NCBI RefSeq assembly: GCF_012910905.1
Contig: NZ_WTVN01000019.1
Span: 29,564 to 93,563, forward strand
Length of the DNA stretch: 64,000 nucleotides
Origin: Aromatoleum toluvorans
GTDB lineage: Bacteria > Pseudomonadota > Gammaproteobacteria > Burkholderiales > Rhodocyclaceae
Direction: 5' to 3'
The notes under the pieces: generated by a model
Seen by the model: only the letters and a program-made list of their open reading frames with translations
Databases searched by the model: none
Told to the model about the DNA's origin: nothing
Translations under genes and position numbers: made by a program
In this document: positions 1 to 7,188 of the stretch, piece after piece
How positions within the stretch are numbered: the first letter of the stretch is position 1
How the letters are laid out: every line of letters begins with the position of its first letter

Positions 1-1
1 A

Positions 2-685
2 CTGGCGCTCCAGACGCTGTCGATCGGACTGCGCTGGGATCGGCTCGGGCACGGCCCTTTCATCACGATGTTCGAGATCCTTTGCTCGAACGTGTGGAGC
101 CTGATGACCGCCTACACGCTGGTTTACTGGCGGATTCCGCGGATTCGCGCATCCGCTGCCATCGTGATGCCGCTGATGTTCATCATGCTGGGCTGGCTGA
201 TGGTCGCCCACCCCGGCGAGGGCCACTACCCCCCGACCTACAATACCCCCTGGCTGTACATCCACATCGGGCTCGGCAAGGTGTTTCTCGGCGCGGTGCT
301 GGTGGCCGTGGGCCTGTCCTGCGTGATTCTCCTGCGACATGCCGGCATCGGGCTGCAGCGGCTCGCACAGCTGCCCGCCAGCGCGCAACTCGACGAACTT
401 GCCTTCCGCTGCATGGCGATCGGCCTCATCTTCCACACCCTGATGCTCATCGCGGGCGCCATCTGGGCGCAGGACGCGTGGGGGCGTTATTGGGCCTGGG
501 ATCCGCTCGAAACGTGGGCCTTCATCACGTGGTTGACGGTCGCATTCACGATTCACGCCCGTCTCGCCTACCGCCTGTCGCCCCCGGTACACGCCGGCCT
601 GGTGCTCGCCGTGTTCGTCACGGCTTTCCTGACCTTCTTCGGGGTCCCGTTCATCTCCGCCACCCCGCATCAGGGGGCCGTGTGA
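2..685 (+). CDS. CcsA/ResC-like cytochrome c assembly protein (5' end outside window)
   Basis: The frame is open from the first bases, so the N-terminus is missing; 227 residues are visible. It is a multi-pass membrane protein. The conserved block WGRYWAWDPLETWAFITW is the tryptophan-rich WWD-type heme-handling motif of the CcsA/CcmC/CcmF superfamily, and its WDPxETWAFITW form is that of CcsA (System II). Histidines flank it in WLYIHIGLGK, before the motif, and in TIHARLAYRL, just after it, as in CcsA. An early GHGPF...FE block also fits CcsA. Family role: moving or presenting heme for attachment to apocytochromes c on the periplasmic side. Its stop codon overlaps the next start (ATGA), so it is co-translated with the oxidase-like gene. 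A System II type gene is notable because a complete System I operon lies at 16-23 kb. Inferred role: heme supply for the cluster's own cytochromes. Confidence 0.85.
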   Translation: MALQTLSIGLRWDRLGHGPFITMFEILCSNVWSLMTAYTLVYWRIPRIRASAAIVMPLMFIMLGWLMVAHPGEGHYPPTYNTPWLYIHIGLGKVFLGAVLVAVGLSCVILLRHAGIGLQRLAQLPASAQLDELAFRCMAIGLIFHTLMLIAGAIWAQDAWGRYWAWDPLETWAFITWLTVAFTIHARLAYRLSPPVHAGLVLAVFVTAFLTFFGVPFISATPHQGAV

Positions 686-2001
686 TGACGCAAGGGCCGC
701 GTATGCCACCCGGGGTCTCGCACCGTTGGCTGCTGGTCGCCGCATCATCGCTCGGCCTGTCCGCGGTCGCCGCCATCGCCCTCGTTCTCGCCCGCACCCC
801 CGTACTGACCTCCCTCGTACCACCGGACAGCTTTCCGCGCGCGCTCGTGGTGCACGTCAATCTCGCCACCTTGCTGTGGTATTTTGCGATGGCAGCGGCA
901 CTGTGGACTGAAACGCTGGACGCACGCCGTCAGCGGATTGCCGGCACGCTGCAGCTCGTCGGGGCCGCCGGGGCGCTCGGCGTGATCGCAACCGGCCTGC
1001 TGGCCCCGGGAAGCCCGGTCCTCGCGAATTACGTCCCCTACCTCGATCATCCGCTGTTTCTCGGATCGCTGGCGCTTTTTGCCGGAGCAGGACTGGGCAC
1101 GGCGGGCATCTCGCTGATCCGCCCCCGCGATGTCGCCGAATGGGGCTTCGCAATCGCACGCCTGCCCTTCATCATGGCGACAATCTACCTGCTGCTGGCG
1201 TGGCATCGGGAGATGCCGCTCATCGACGCCCTGTGGGGCACCGGCCACATCCTGCAGTTCGGATTCGTCACCCTCATGATGTCGATCTGGCTGCGGCTGT
1301 CGGAACGCGCCGGCGCGAGCGGCCCGCCGCCGGCGATTGCAATCCCCCTGTTCGCCCTCGCTTCGCTGCCCGCGATCATCGCTCCGTCGCTGCTGCTTGC
1401 CGGCGTGGATCACGGCACCCTGCACGACCTCCACACCCAGATCATGCGCTGGTCGAACTGGCCCGCTCCGCTGGCCTTCGGCCTGCTGCTCGCGTTCCAG
1501 AAGAATGCCCGTCGTGCCGACGGCTTTGCGGCCTCGCTCGGACTCTATTGCATTGGCATTCTCGCGGGGGCCGCCATCGACAGCCAGACAACCCTGATAC
1601 CGGCTCATTATCACGGTACAATCGGTGCCTTCACGCTTGCACAAATGGCTGCGGTATTCGCGCGTTTATCGCCGACTCAGGGCGCCGAACGATCAACCGA
1701 ACCGACCCGCAGGCCGTTGTCGATCTATTTCTTCGGCATCACGACGCTGATTTGCGGCCTCGCATGGAGCGGCATGCTCGGCGCCCCACGCAAGGTGGCC
1801 TTCAGTGCCGCCGGGGCGGAGCTCCCTGCGATCATCGCCGCCGCGCTGACCGGCCTGGGCGGCACGGTCACGATCGTCGGTGTCGGATACTTCGCACTCA
1901 TTGCCGCACCCCGGATTGTCAAACTATGCCAGGCAGCCTCGAGCCCGATCTCCCCGCACAACTCCCCCGCAGCCGCCGCGACGTTCGCCGCCGCGCGATA
2001 G
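685..2001 (+). CDS. heme-copper oxidase subunit I-like membrane protein
   Basis: A 438-residue protein with about twelve hydrophobic segments. The start is fixed by an ATGA overlap with the preceding CcsA-like gene. Histidines sit in membrane segments in the order expected for heme-copper oxidase subunit I: H57 (VVHVNLATLLWYF, low-spin heme position of helix II), H188 (GTGHILQFGF, CuB-like position), H243/H247/H250 in a loop, and H308/H310 in IPAHYHGTIGAF, like the HxH of helix X that binds the two hemes. It is not a canonical cox1, cbb3 ccoN or norB: the classic helix VI and VII copper-ligand motifs are not obvious. It could be a divergent oxidase or NO-reductase-like subunit or a heme-b quinol-interacting membrane protein. 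The 3' end overlaps the TPR gene by 76 bp. The superfamily call is by motif order only. Confidence 0.6.
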   Translation: MTQGPRMPPGVSHRWLLVAASSLGLSAVAAIALVLARTPVLTSLVPPDSFPRALVVHVNLATLLWYFAMAAALWTETLDARRQRIAGTLQLVGAAGALGVIATGLLAPGSPVLANYVPYLDHPLFLGSLALFAGAGLGTAGISLIRPRDVAEWGFAIARLPFIMATIYLLLAWHREMPLIDALWGTGHILQFGFVTLMMSIWLRLSERAGASGPPPAIAIPLFALASLPAIIAPSLLLAGVDHGTLHDLHTQIMRWSNWPAPLAFGLLLAFQKNARRADGFAASLGLYCIGILAGAAIDSQTTLIPAHYHGTIGAFTLAQMAAVFARLSPTQGAERSTEPTRRPLSIYFFGITTLICGLAWSGMLGAPRKVAFSAAGAELPAIIAAALTGLGGTVTIVGVGYFALIAAPRIVKLCQAASSPISPHNSPAAAATFAAAR

Positions 2002-2561
2002 CCATCACGATTCTCGCCACGCTGGCACTCGGAGGATTGCTGGCTTTGGCGCCACAACGTGGCGATCTCAAGCCGCCACCGCGCCTCGCCTTCGCTGACC
2101 TGCTCACTCTCAAGTCCCGCAATCCCCTGACGAACGCGGCGACGATGAAGGAGGTGCGGGCACGTTTCGAACAAGGCGTCGCCATGCTCCACATGCGCCA
2201 GTACGAATACGCGCTGACCGCCTTTCATCAGGTCCTTGCCTTGAGTCCTGAGCTTCCGGAAGCGCACGTCAATATGGGATTCGCGCTGATCGGACTCCAG
2301 CAGTGGAAGCATGCGCACGATTTCTTCCAGTCGGCCATCGAACTGCGCAAGGAGCAGATCAACGCCTACTATGGGCTCGCCATAACCCTCGATGCGCTGG
2401 GGGACCGCGCCGGTGCCATGGGCGCCATGCAGACCTACCTCCATAGAGCACCCGCTGACGATCCCTTCCGGGCACGCGCAGAGGCGGCCCTGTGGGAATG
2501 GCGTACGGCACAGCAGAACCCTGCCGCTGCCGTCGGCAGCGCAGGAACCGATGGACGCTGA
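1926..2561 (+). CDS. membrane-anchored TPR protein
   Basis: A 211-residue protein. A basic N-terminus (RSRRDVRRR) precedes one transmembrane segment at about residues 24-42, and about three tetratricopeptide repeats span residues 77-178 (for example YALTAFHQVLALSPELPEAH, then QQWKHAHDFFQSAIEL). The layout predicts an inner-membrane anchor with a periplasmic TPR scaffold. It starts at ATG 1926 inside the 3' end of the oxidase-like gene, which implies translational coupling. TPR proteins of this shape often assist cytochrome assembly, as the C-terminal part of CcmI does; that role here is inferred from context. No catalytic motif is visible. Confidence 0.75.
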   Translation: MPGSLEPDLPAQLPRSRRDVRRRAIAITILATLALGGLLALAPQRGDLKPPPRLAFADLLTLKSRNPLTNAATMKEVRARFEQGVAMLHMRQYEYALTAFHQVLALSPELPEAHVNMGFALIGLQQWKHAHDFFQSAIELRKEQINAYYGLAITLDALGDRAGAMGAMQTYLHRAPADDPFRARAEAALWEWRTAQQNPAAAVGSAGTDGR

Positions 2562-2743
2562 CGCCACAGCGCAGCCGACAATCGGCCAGTCGGCCCCAAC
2601 CTTCGGGGCCGAGGGCAGAGGCACACCGCAGTTGCCGTCACCCGAGCGCAATGGCTCGCGCCCGACCGAGTGTTACAGGCGCAACTCGCGGCCAACGTCC
2701 TAGAATACGAGACAAGGCCGACAGCGCTGGAACAGCCCATAGC

Positions 2744-2761
2744 ATTCTTAAATTCAAGAAT
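2744..2761. promoter_or_regulatory. near-perfect dyad, probable enhancer (UAS) for an NtrC-type activator
   Basis: The sequence is ATTCTTAAATTCAAGAAT, with arms ATTCTT/AAGAAT. Its 16-bp core fits TTCYTRAWWTCARGAA, the same pattern as the perfect palindrome at 5228-5245. Its centre lies about 127 nt upstream of the start predicted from the -24/-12 element at 2855-2868, a normal distance for a sigma-54 enhancer site. The likely binder is the NtrC-type regulator encoded at 11301-12725; that link is inference. Confidence 0.6.
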
Positions 2762-2854
2762 CCATTCTCGCGATCGACACAAACAGTTACATTCAACGGA
2801 GAATAAGCAGCCACCGCAGGCTGCGAAACAGTACGCCAATGGTGATAGCAAGAC

Positions 2855-2869
2855 GGCGCGTTTCTTGCT
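2855..2869 (+). promoter_or_regulatory. sigma-54 (-24/-12) promoter
   Basis: GG at 2855-2856, ten bases, then GC at 2867-2868, reading GGCGCGTTTCTTGCT. This compares well with the consensus TGGCACG-N4-TTGCW. The predicted transcription start is near 2880, about 197 nt before the first triheme cytochrome gene. The spacing of GG and GC is exact. Confidence 0.6.
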
Positions 2870-3076
2870 TGGCGCATCCGTCCGACACACATCGAGGCCC
2901 CATCGCGACGTCAGATGTTTGAACGATGGACGAACTCGGTGCAACAGTATGAGCTTCCGGCGCCTTGTGAGTCTGGTACGGCGACCGGGACGATTACACT
3001 CGTTAGGTTGCCAGCCGGCGGAATCTCGGGCAATTTGGCTGGCTGGAACGGTTCACGTTTTCAAGAGGGTTGAACT

Positions 3077-3508
3077 ATGAAGCAGGTCCCGTGGGTAACA
3101 AGAATCCGCCGTGGGCTCACTGCGCTGCTGTTTGCCGTGGTGGCCATCACGCTGTGGACCCCGGCCGACAGCCGCGCCGAATATGGCGACATCGTCATCA
3201 ACAACTATGCTGACGCGGCGGGCATGCGGCCGGCGATCTTCCCGCACTGGTTCCACCGTATCCGCTTCCGCTGCAAGGTCTGCCACGCGGACCTGGGATT
3301 CCAGTTCAAGGCGGGCGGCAACGAGATCACAATGCTGAAGATCATCGACGGACAGTTCTGCGGCGCCTGCCATAACGGCGAAGTCGCATGGTCGGTCGAA
3401 AACTGCGACCTGTGCCACTCCGGCAAACCGAACACTCCTACGCAAGTGCACGAAAGCACCATCCAGAAACTGGCTGTTCCCGTCGGGCAAGGAGGTAGCA
3501 AGAAATGA
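3077..3508 (+). CDS. c7-type triheme cytochrome c
   Basis: A 143-residue exported protein: the signal peptide covers about residues 1-34, with RIRR before the hydrophobic core. Three CXXCH heme sites follow: CKVCH 66-70, CGACH 95-99 and CDLCH 110-114. Extra histidines, as in FPHWFH before the first site, fit bis-His ligation as in the c7 / nanowire-type triheme domain. It should be a periplasmic electron carrier. The gene is the first after the sigma-54 promoter and overlaps the next cytochrome by ATGA, so the two are made together and may work as partners. The electron donor and acceptor are unknown. Confidence 0.88.
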   Translation: MKQVPWVTRIRRGLTALLFAVVAITLWTPADSRAEYGDIVINNYADAAGMRPAIFPHWFHRIRFRCKVCHADLGFQFKAGGNEITMLKIIDGQFCGACHNGEVAWSVENCDLCHSGKPNTPTQVHESTIQKLAVPVGQGGSKK

Positions 3509-4170
3509 CCCGCCGCATTCCTACCCTTCTCCTGACAGTCTTTGCCGCCGGCCTGTTCGGCTCGACAGCCGTCGCCGCCCAGGACGCCAAGGGCAAGCCG
3601 GCCGCAGCGCCGGCTGCCGCCCCCGCACCAGCCCCCGCGCCAGCGCCAGCGGCCCCGGCAACCGACGTGAACCGCTTCAACCGCCTGCTGAAGCCGGCCA
3701 GCCAGCGCAACCTGCCGCCGATGCAGGACGGCATCCATGACCCCACCAGCGAAGGCACTGCCGCACTGATGCCGCCGCTGGCCGCGTTCGAGACGCTGCC
3801 GCGCAGCAATGCCGGAAACCGCGTGAACTGGGTCAAGGCCCTCGAAGACCGCGCGATCAACCCGCGCTGGGACCGCATCGATCCCAACGCGGCGCCGGTG
3901 GTGATGGACCTGAACATCGTCCGTGAAGTGAAAGGCTCGATGCCCGATGTCGTCTACCCGCACAAGCAGCACACCGAATGGCTTGACTGCTCCAACTGCC
4001 ACCCGGCAATCTTCATCCCGCAAAAGGGTGCCAACCAGATCAGCATGGCGGCCATCCTTCTCGGGCAGAAGTGCGGCGTGTGCCACGGCAAGGTCGCCTT
4101 CCCTGTATCCGAGTGCCGTCTGTGCCACTCGAAGAAGAAGGATGGGCCGGTCGCCCGTACTGGCCAGTAA
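3505..4170 (+). CDS. c7-type triheme cytochrome c with Ala/Pro-rich linker
   Basis: 221 residues. A signal peptide (about 1-25) is followed by an Ala/Pro repeat linker (about 31-52), then a mostly hemeless segment and a C-terminal triheme domain: CSNCH 162-166, CGVCH 190-194, CRLCH 204-208. The block YPHKQHTEWLDCSNCHP supplies the distal histidines. The segment NRVNWVKAL...MPDVVYPH matches the cytochrome at 44678-45349 (KVDWMTAL...MPNVRFPH), so the two are paralogues. The start is set by the ATGA overlap with the first triheme gene. The linker may tether the heme domain so that it can span the periplasm; that is inference. Confidence 0.88.
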   Translation: MTRRIPTLLLTVFAAGLFGSTAVAAQDAKGKPAAAPAAAPAPAPAPAPAAPATDVNRFNRLLKPASQRNLPPMQDGIHDPTSEGTAALMPPLAAFETLPRSNAGNRVNWVKALEDRAINPRWDRIDPNAAPVVMDLNIVREVKGSMPDVVYPHKQHTEWLDCSNCHPAIFIPQKGANQISMAAILLGQKCGVCHGKVAFPVSECRLCHSKKKDGPVARTGQ

Positions 4171-4223
4171 ATCGGTCAGCAAGTCGTTTTGAAGTCGAAA
4201 ACCTGCATGCCCAGGAGTCCGCA

Positions 4224-5150
4224 ATGATGAAATCGACCCGCCGTAAAGGGATTCTTGGACATGCAGTGCTTGCATTGGCACTCGTCGCTGCCAACTCCGC
4301 TCTGGCTCAGAGCGGACCGGCACCGTCGGGCAGTGCGTCGACCCGGCTCCAGGCCAACGAGCCCGATCGAGCCCAGCTCGAACGCCGCTTCGAATCGGTC
4401 GGAACACTGATCGAAAAGTCGACTGCGGCACGCCAGATCGAAGCCAGCGGCGAAGCGGCCGCCATGGAAAAGCGCAAGGCAGCGAAGGAACAATACACGC
4501 AGGCCAAAGCCGCTTTCGACGCGGGCGATCTCGCGAAGGCATCCACTCTGCTGTCCGCCGCAAGCAAGACCATGTTCGAGGCGGCACGCCTCGCCGCACC
4601 CGAGAGCGTCACCGCCCAGAAGGTCGAGACGGACTACAAGAACAAACTGGAAAGCGTGCGCGCCCTCCTTGCCGCACAGCAACGGATTGCGTCGGAAAAG
4701 GGTAACAAGGAATCGCAGGAAAGCAGCCGCCAGGTCGAGGCGCTCATCGCCGACGCCGAGCGCAAGGCTGCTGCCGGCCAGTACGCAAGTGGTCGCACGA
4801 TTCTCGAACAGGCCTACCTGCTCGCCAAGGCATCGGTCAGCTCCATGCGCTCCGGCGACACGCTGGTCAGATCCCTGAACTTCGCTTCCAAGGAAGAGGA
4901 GTACCACTACGAGATCGACCGCAACGAGACGCACAAGATGCTCGTGAAGGTTCTGCTCGAAGACAAGCTCGGGGGCGCGCCCATGAGTCCGCGCGTCACC
5001 GAGTTCCTCACCACTGCGGGCGCACTGCGCGGCGAAGCCGAAGCGGCCGCCTCACGCAAGGACTACGAAGCGGGCATCAAGCTGCTCGAACAGTCGACAA
5101 GCGAGCTCGTGAAGGCGATCCGCAGCGCGGGTATCTACATCCCCGGCTGA
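4224..5150 (+). CDS. uncharacterised helical periplasmic protein, copy A
   Basis: A 308-residue protein with a signal peptide (about 1-29, ending SALAQ); the rest is almost entirely helical and rich in Ala, Glu, Lys and Arg, with coiled-coil potential. ATG 4224 has AGGAG at 4213-4217; ATG 4227 is equally possible. It has no recognised catalytic motif. It is clearly homologous to the protein at 7968-8843: the C-terminal thirds align through LVRSLNFASKEEEYHYEIDR versus VLLSLKFDTPADEYAYEKKR, and both end in a helix plus a short hydrophobic tail (GIYIPG / GVPVF). It is the third gene after the sigma-54 promoter, behind two triheme cytochromes. A scaffolding or chaperone role for the cytochromes is speculation. 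Confidence 0.8.
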   Translation: MMKSTRRKGILGHAVLALALVAANSALAQSGPAPSGSASTRLQANEPDRAQLERRFESVGTLIEKSTAARQIEASGEAAAMEKRKAAKEQYTQAKAAFDAGDLAKASTLLSAASKTMFEAARLAAPESVTAQKVETDYKNKLESVRALLAAQQRIASEKGNKESQESSRQVEALIADAERKAAAGQYASGRTILEQAYLLAKASVSSMRSGDTLVRSLNFASKEEEYHYEIDRNETHKMLVKVLLEDKLGGAPMSPRVTEFLTTAGALRGEAEAAASRKDYEAGIKLLEQSTSELVKAIRSAGIYIPG

Positions 5151-5227
5151 GCTTCCGCGGCCACGGGACTTGATCACAGGCCCATCAGCGGCCGCACGGC
5201 TCGCCCCCGCAAACGGGAAGGGCCGAA

Positions 5228-5245
5228 TTTCCTGATATCAGGAAA
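5228..5245. promoter_or_regulatory. perfect 18-bp palindrome, probable enhancer (UAS)
   Basis: TTTCCTGATATCAGGAAA is a perfect palindrome. Its core is the second instance of TTCYTRAWWTCARGAA, and differences from the dyad at 2744-2761 are mostly compensatory (C/G replaced by T/A in both arms). Its centre is about 118 nt upstream of the predicted start of the sigma-54 promoter at 5330-5344. Confidence 0.7.
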
Positions 5246-5329
5246 CCACTCAAGCGGGCATTTTCGCCGCGGTCCGCAAACCCCCGCGGCGCTGGGGCCG
5301 CTGGCCGAATGCCGACCCATCTCCAGGCC

Positions 5330-5344
5330 GGCATGCCGATTGCT
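5330..5344 (+). promoter_or_regulatory. sigma-54 (-24/-12) promoter
   Basis: GGCATGCCGATTGCT: GG at 5330-5331, exactly ten bases, GC at 5342-5343. It keeps GGCA and TTGCW of the consensus TGGCACG-N4-TTGCW. The predicted start is near 5355, about 31 nt before the ATG of the CcmC-like gene. With the palindrome at 5228-5245 it makes a textbook sigma-54 control region. Confidence 0.7.
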
Positions 5345-5385
5345 AGCTGAGACGTACAGCCCCGCAATCCAACGCGCACAACCCA

Positions 5386-6159
5386 ATGCCCGCATACAGC
5401 AGCGCCCTCCGCTCGGACGATCCGCCGCTTCTGACCGCCTGGTCGGAGGCGACGCCGCAGCGCGGGTACGTTCTGGCGACGCGTCTGTACCCATGGTTTG
5501 GCTGGGCCGCCGCAGTGTTGTGCTCGCTCGGCCTCTTTGTCGGCCTGATCCTGGCGCCGACGGATCCGCATCAACACGAACATTACCGCATCGCATTCAT
5601 CCACACACCGGCGCTCTGGCTATCGGTCGTTATCTATGTCGCAACCGCAGTTACGGCTGGCTACGGTCTCGCGAGAAGGCAGCGCTTTCTGTCGATGCTT
5701 GCCTCGGCACTCGCGCCGACGGGTGCAATGTTCGCGTTTCTGGCGCTATGGACCGGATCCCTCTGGGGGAAACCGATCTGGGGCACATGGTGGGTATGGG
5801 AGGCGCGCCTGACTGCAGAGCTCCTGGTGCTCTTTCTGTTTCTCGGCTACGTCGCCCTGCAGGAAGCGATCGATGACGCCCGTCGCGCAGACCGGGCAAG
5901 CGGCCTGCTTGCGCTGGTCGGCGCTTTTGGATTGCCGCTCCTCTATTTCTCGGTGTTCCGTTGGAGCGCCATGTACGGCACTGCACCGCACGGCTTGGCG
6001 GCACCAGGAAACCTCGTCGTCACTGCGGGACTTCTGCTGATGGGTCTCGGATTGTTCGCGTACACCGTCGCAGCGACCCTCGCCCGGCTGCGAAATGTCA
6101 TCCTCAAGCGCGAACGAAACAGCGAATGGGTTGCACGGAATTTCGGAGCACGATCATGA
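5386..6159 (+). CDS. CcmC-family heme-handling membrane protein with altered heme motif
   Basis: 257 residues with six predicted membrane segments. It is a clear paralogue of the CcmC at 21355-22128 (shared LAPTGAMF, LWTGxLWGKP, IYFSV-like blocks). The tryptophan-rich motif at 132-143 reads WGTWWVWEARLT, where the usual Asp is Glu139. The first axial histidine is kept (H73 in FIHTPALW), but the second, WWNTLHQG in the other copy, is replaced by RWSAMYGTAPHG: Tyr at the ligand position and a His three residues later. It heads a three-gene unit with CcmD-like and thioredoxin-like genes (ATGA overlap downstream). Inference: a heme-handling protein specialised for this cluster. No strong ribosome binding site precedes the ATG. 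Confidence 0.85.
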   Translation: MPAYSSALRSDDPPLLTAWSEATPQRGYVLATRLYPWFGWAAAVLCSLGLFVGLILAPTDPHQHEHYRIAFIHTPALWLSVVIYVATAVTAGYGLARRQRFLSMLASALAPTGAMFAFLALWTGSLWGKPIWGTWWVWEARLTAELLVLFLFLGYVALQEAIDDARRADRASGLLALVGAFGLPLLYFSVFRWSAMYGTAPHGLAAPGNLVVTAGLLLMGLGLFAYTVAATLARLRNVILKRERNSEWVARNFGARS

Positions 6160-6362
6160 ACTGGAGTGGCTGGAGCGAATTCTGGTCGATGGGGGGAGAT
6201 GGCCTGTACATCTGGAACGCCTACCTTGTCACGGTCGTCGTGATCCTCACGGAAATTGGGGTCATCGCATTGACGCGCCGTTCTATCCTTGAGCATCTTG
6301 GCCGCTATGCCAAAATTGCACTAAAGGAAAGGAAGCCGCGAAATGAGGACTCGAGGTTCTGA
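6156..6362 (+). CDS. CcmD-like small membrane protein
   Basis: 68 residues: a short N-terminal WSGWSEFWSMGGDG segment, one transmembrane helix (about 19-40), then a basic cytoplasmic tail. This is the CcmD layout, and it resembles the CcmD at 21143-21355, which has [13 protein letters not shown]. CcmD helps release holo-CcmE from the CcmABC complex. The start at 6156 overlaps the stop of the CcmC-like gene (ATGA). No CcmA, CcmB or CcmE paralogue accompanies it, so it must work with the main System I or with the CcmC-like protein only. Confidence 0.8.
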   Translation: MNWSGWSEFWSMGGDGLYIWNAYLVTVVVILTEIGVIALTRRSILEHLGRYAKIALKERKPRNEDSRF

Positions 6363-6933
6363 TCGGAAAACGCTGCCAATCAAGGTCCGGATCGCTTCAT
6401 TGCTGAGGCAGGTCAGCCGGACCGCCATCACCCTTGCACTCGCCGCACTCCTGATTCCTGCGGTGGCACAGGCGGGCGCAGACGGCCCGCCTGCCTCGAT
6501 GCCGGCCCTGTCGCTCATCAGTCTCGACGGAGCGGCAGTTCGCAGCCAGGACTGGCTGGGCGGCCGCCCGGCCGTCGTCAACATCTGGGCAACCTGGTGC
6601 GCGCCCTGCCGGACAGAAATGCCTTCTCTGCAGCGTCTTGAAGCGCTCCTCGCCCCCGACGGCATTCGCGTGCTGGCATTGTCCGTCGATACCGATCACA
6701 ACCTGGTGCGCGAATTTCTCCTCAAGTACGGGATCAAGCTGCCGGTGAGCATTGCAGGCTCGCCGAGCCAGGCCATGACCGCGCTGGGGGTTGTCGCGCT
6801 CCCTCAGACCTTGTACGTCGGGGCCGACGGCCGCATCCTGGGCAGCCATCTGGGACAGCGAGACTGGGCCGACGCCGCCACGGTACGCGATGTGCGCAGC
6901 CGCTTTCCCGCGGCGGCATCGCGGAAACGCTGA
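6343..6933 (+). CDS. TlpA/CcmG-like thiol-disulfide oxidoreductase
   Basis: 196 residues: a basic N-terminus, a signal/anchor helix (about 28-45), and a thioredoxin fold with active site WCAPC at 85-89 and cis-proline in VALPQTLYV. It resembles TlpA/ResA/CcmG proteins that keep apocytochrome CXXCH cysteines reduced. The ATG at 6343 lies inside the CcmD-like gene after a purine-rich stretch (AAGGAAAGGAAG). With the CcmC-like and CcmD-like genes it forms a mini cytochrome-maturation set. It differs from the CcmG at 18128-18724, whose active site is WCVSC. Confidence 0.85.
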   Translation: MRTRGSDRKTLPIKVRIASLLRQVSRTAITLALAALLIPAVAQAGADGPPASMPALSLISLDGAAVRSQDWLGGRPAVVNIWATWCAPCRTEMPSLQRLEALLAPDGIRVLALSVDTDHNLVREFLLKYGIKLPVSIAGSPSQAMTALGVVALPQTLYVGADGRILGSHLGQRDWADAATVRDVRSRFPAAASRKR

Positions 6934-7050
6934 CGGAAAGACCATCCCACGCGGAGCAGCGGCCCGCGAACACGTCCGGTGAAACCCCAGAAATTCGTAC
7001 GCACCGCACCGGATCGAATCGCCTGCTCGAACGGGGCGGCACGCAACTGT

Positions 7051-7078
7051 CGACGGGGGCCCCAGCCAGGCCCCGTCG
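7051..7078. terminator. GC-rich hairpin between convergent genes
   Basis: Arms CGACGGGG(G)CC and GGCCCCGTCG pair with one bulged G. It lies in the 255-bp gap between the convergent thioredoxin-like and P-box genes. There is no clear U-tract, so a terminator role is only likely. The rest of 6934-7188 holds no gene I can support. Confidence 0.4.
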
Positions 7079-7188
7079 GACGCGACGGCAACCATGCCGA
7101 GCGAACAGGCGCTGACTTGATGAATTGACGGCGCGAACTATCTCGCCCCCTCGAGCGAAGTGATCTTTGCAGCTCAGCGCGCTGCCGG

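Larger units (their letters stand above)
2562..3076 (+). other. 515-bp intergenic region with sigma-54 control signals
   Basis: No convincing gene was found here on either strand. It holds an 18-bp dyad at 2744-2761 and a -24/-12 type promoter at 2855-2868, listed separately, followed by a leader of nearly 200 nt to the first triheme cytochrome. The tail (about 3000-3076) is AT-richer than its surroundings. The length and layout are typical of a sigma-54 promoter with a remote activator site. Confidence 0.6.

Noticed and set aside
2616..2634. GGCACACCGCAGTTGC as a sigma-54 promoter
   Set aside because: The GG to GC distance is 12 bases, not 10, and it lies over 400 bp from the next gene.
2670..3080. 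Possible 136-codon gene upstream of the first triheme cytochrome
   Set aside because: No ribosome binding site, no recognisable domain, and it runs through the sigma-54 promoter region.
5170..5187. TTGATCACAGGCCCATCA as an FNR box
   Set aside because: The half-sites are too far apart (FNR needs TTGAT-N4-ATCAA).
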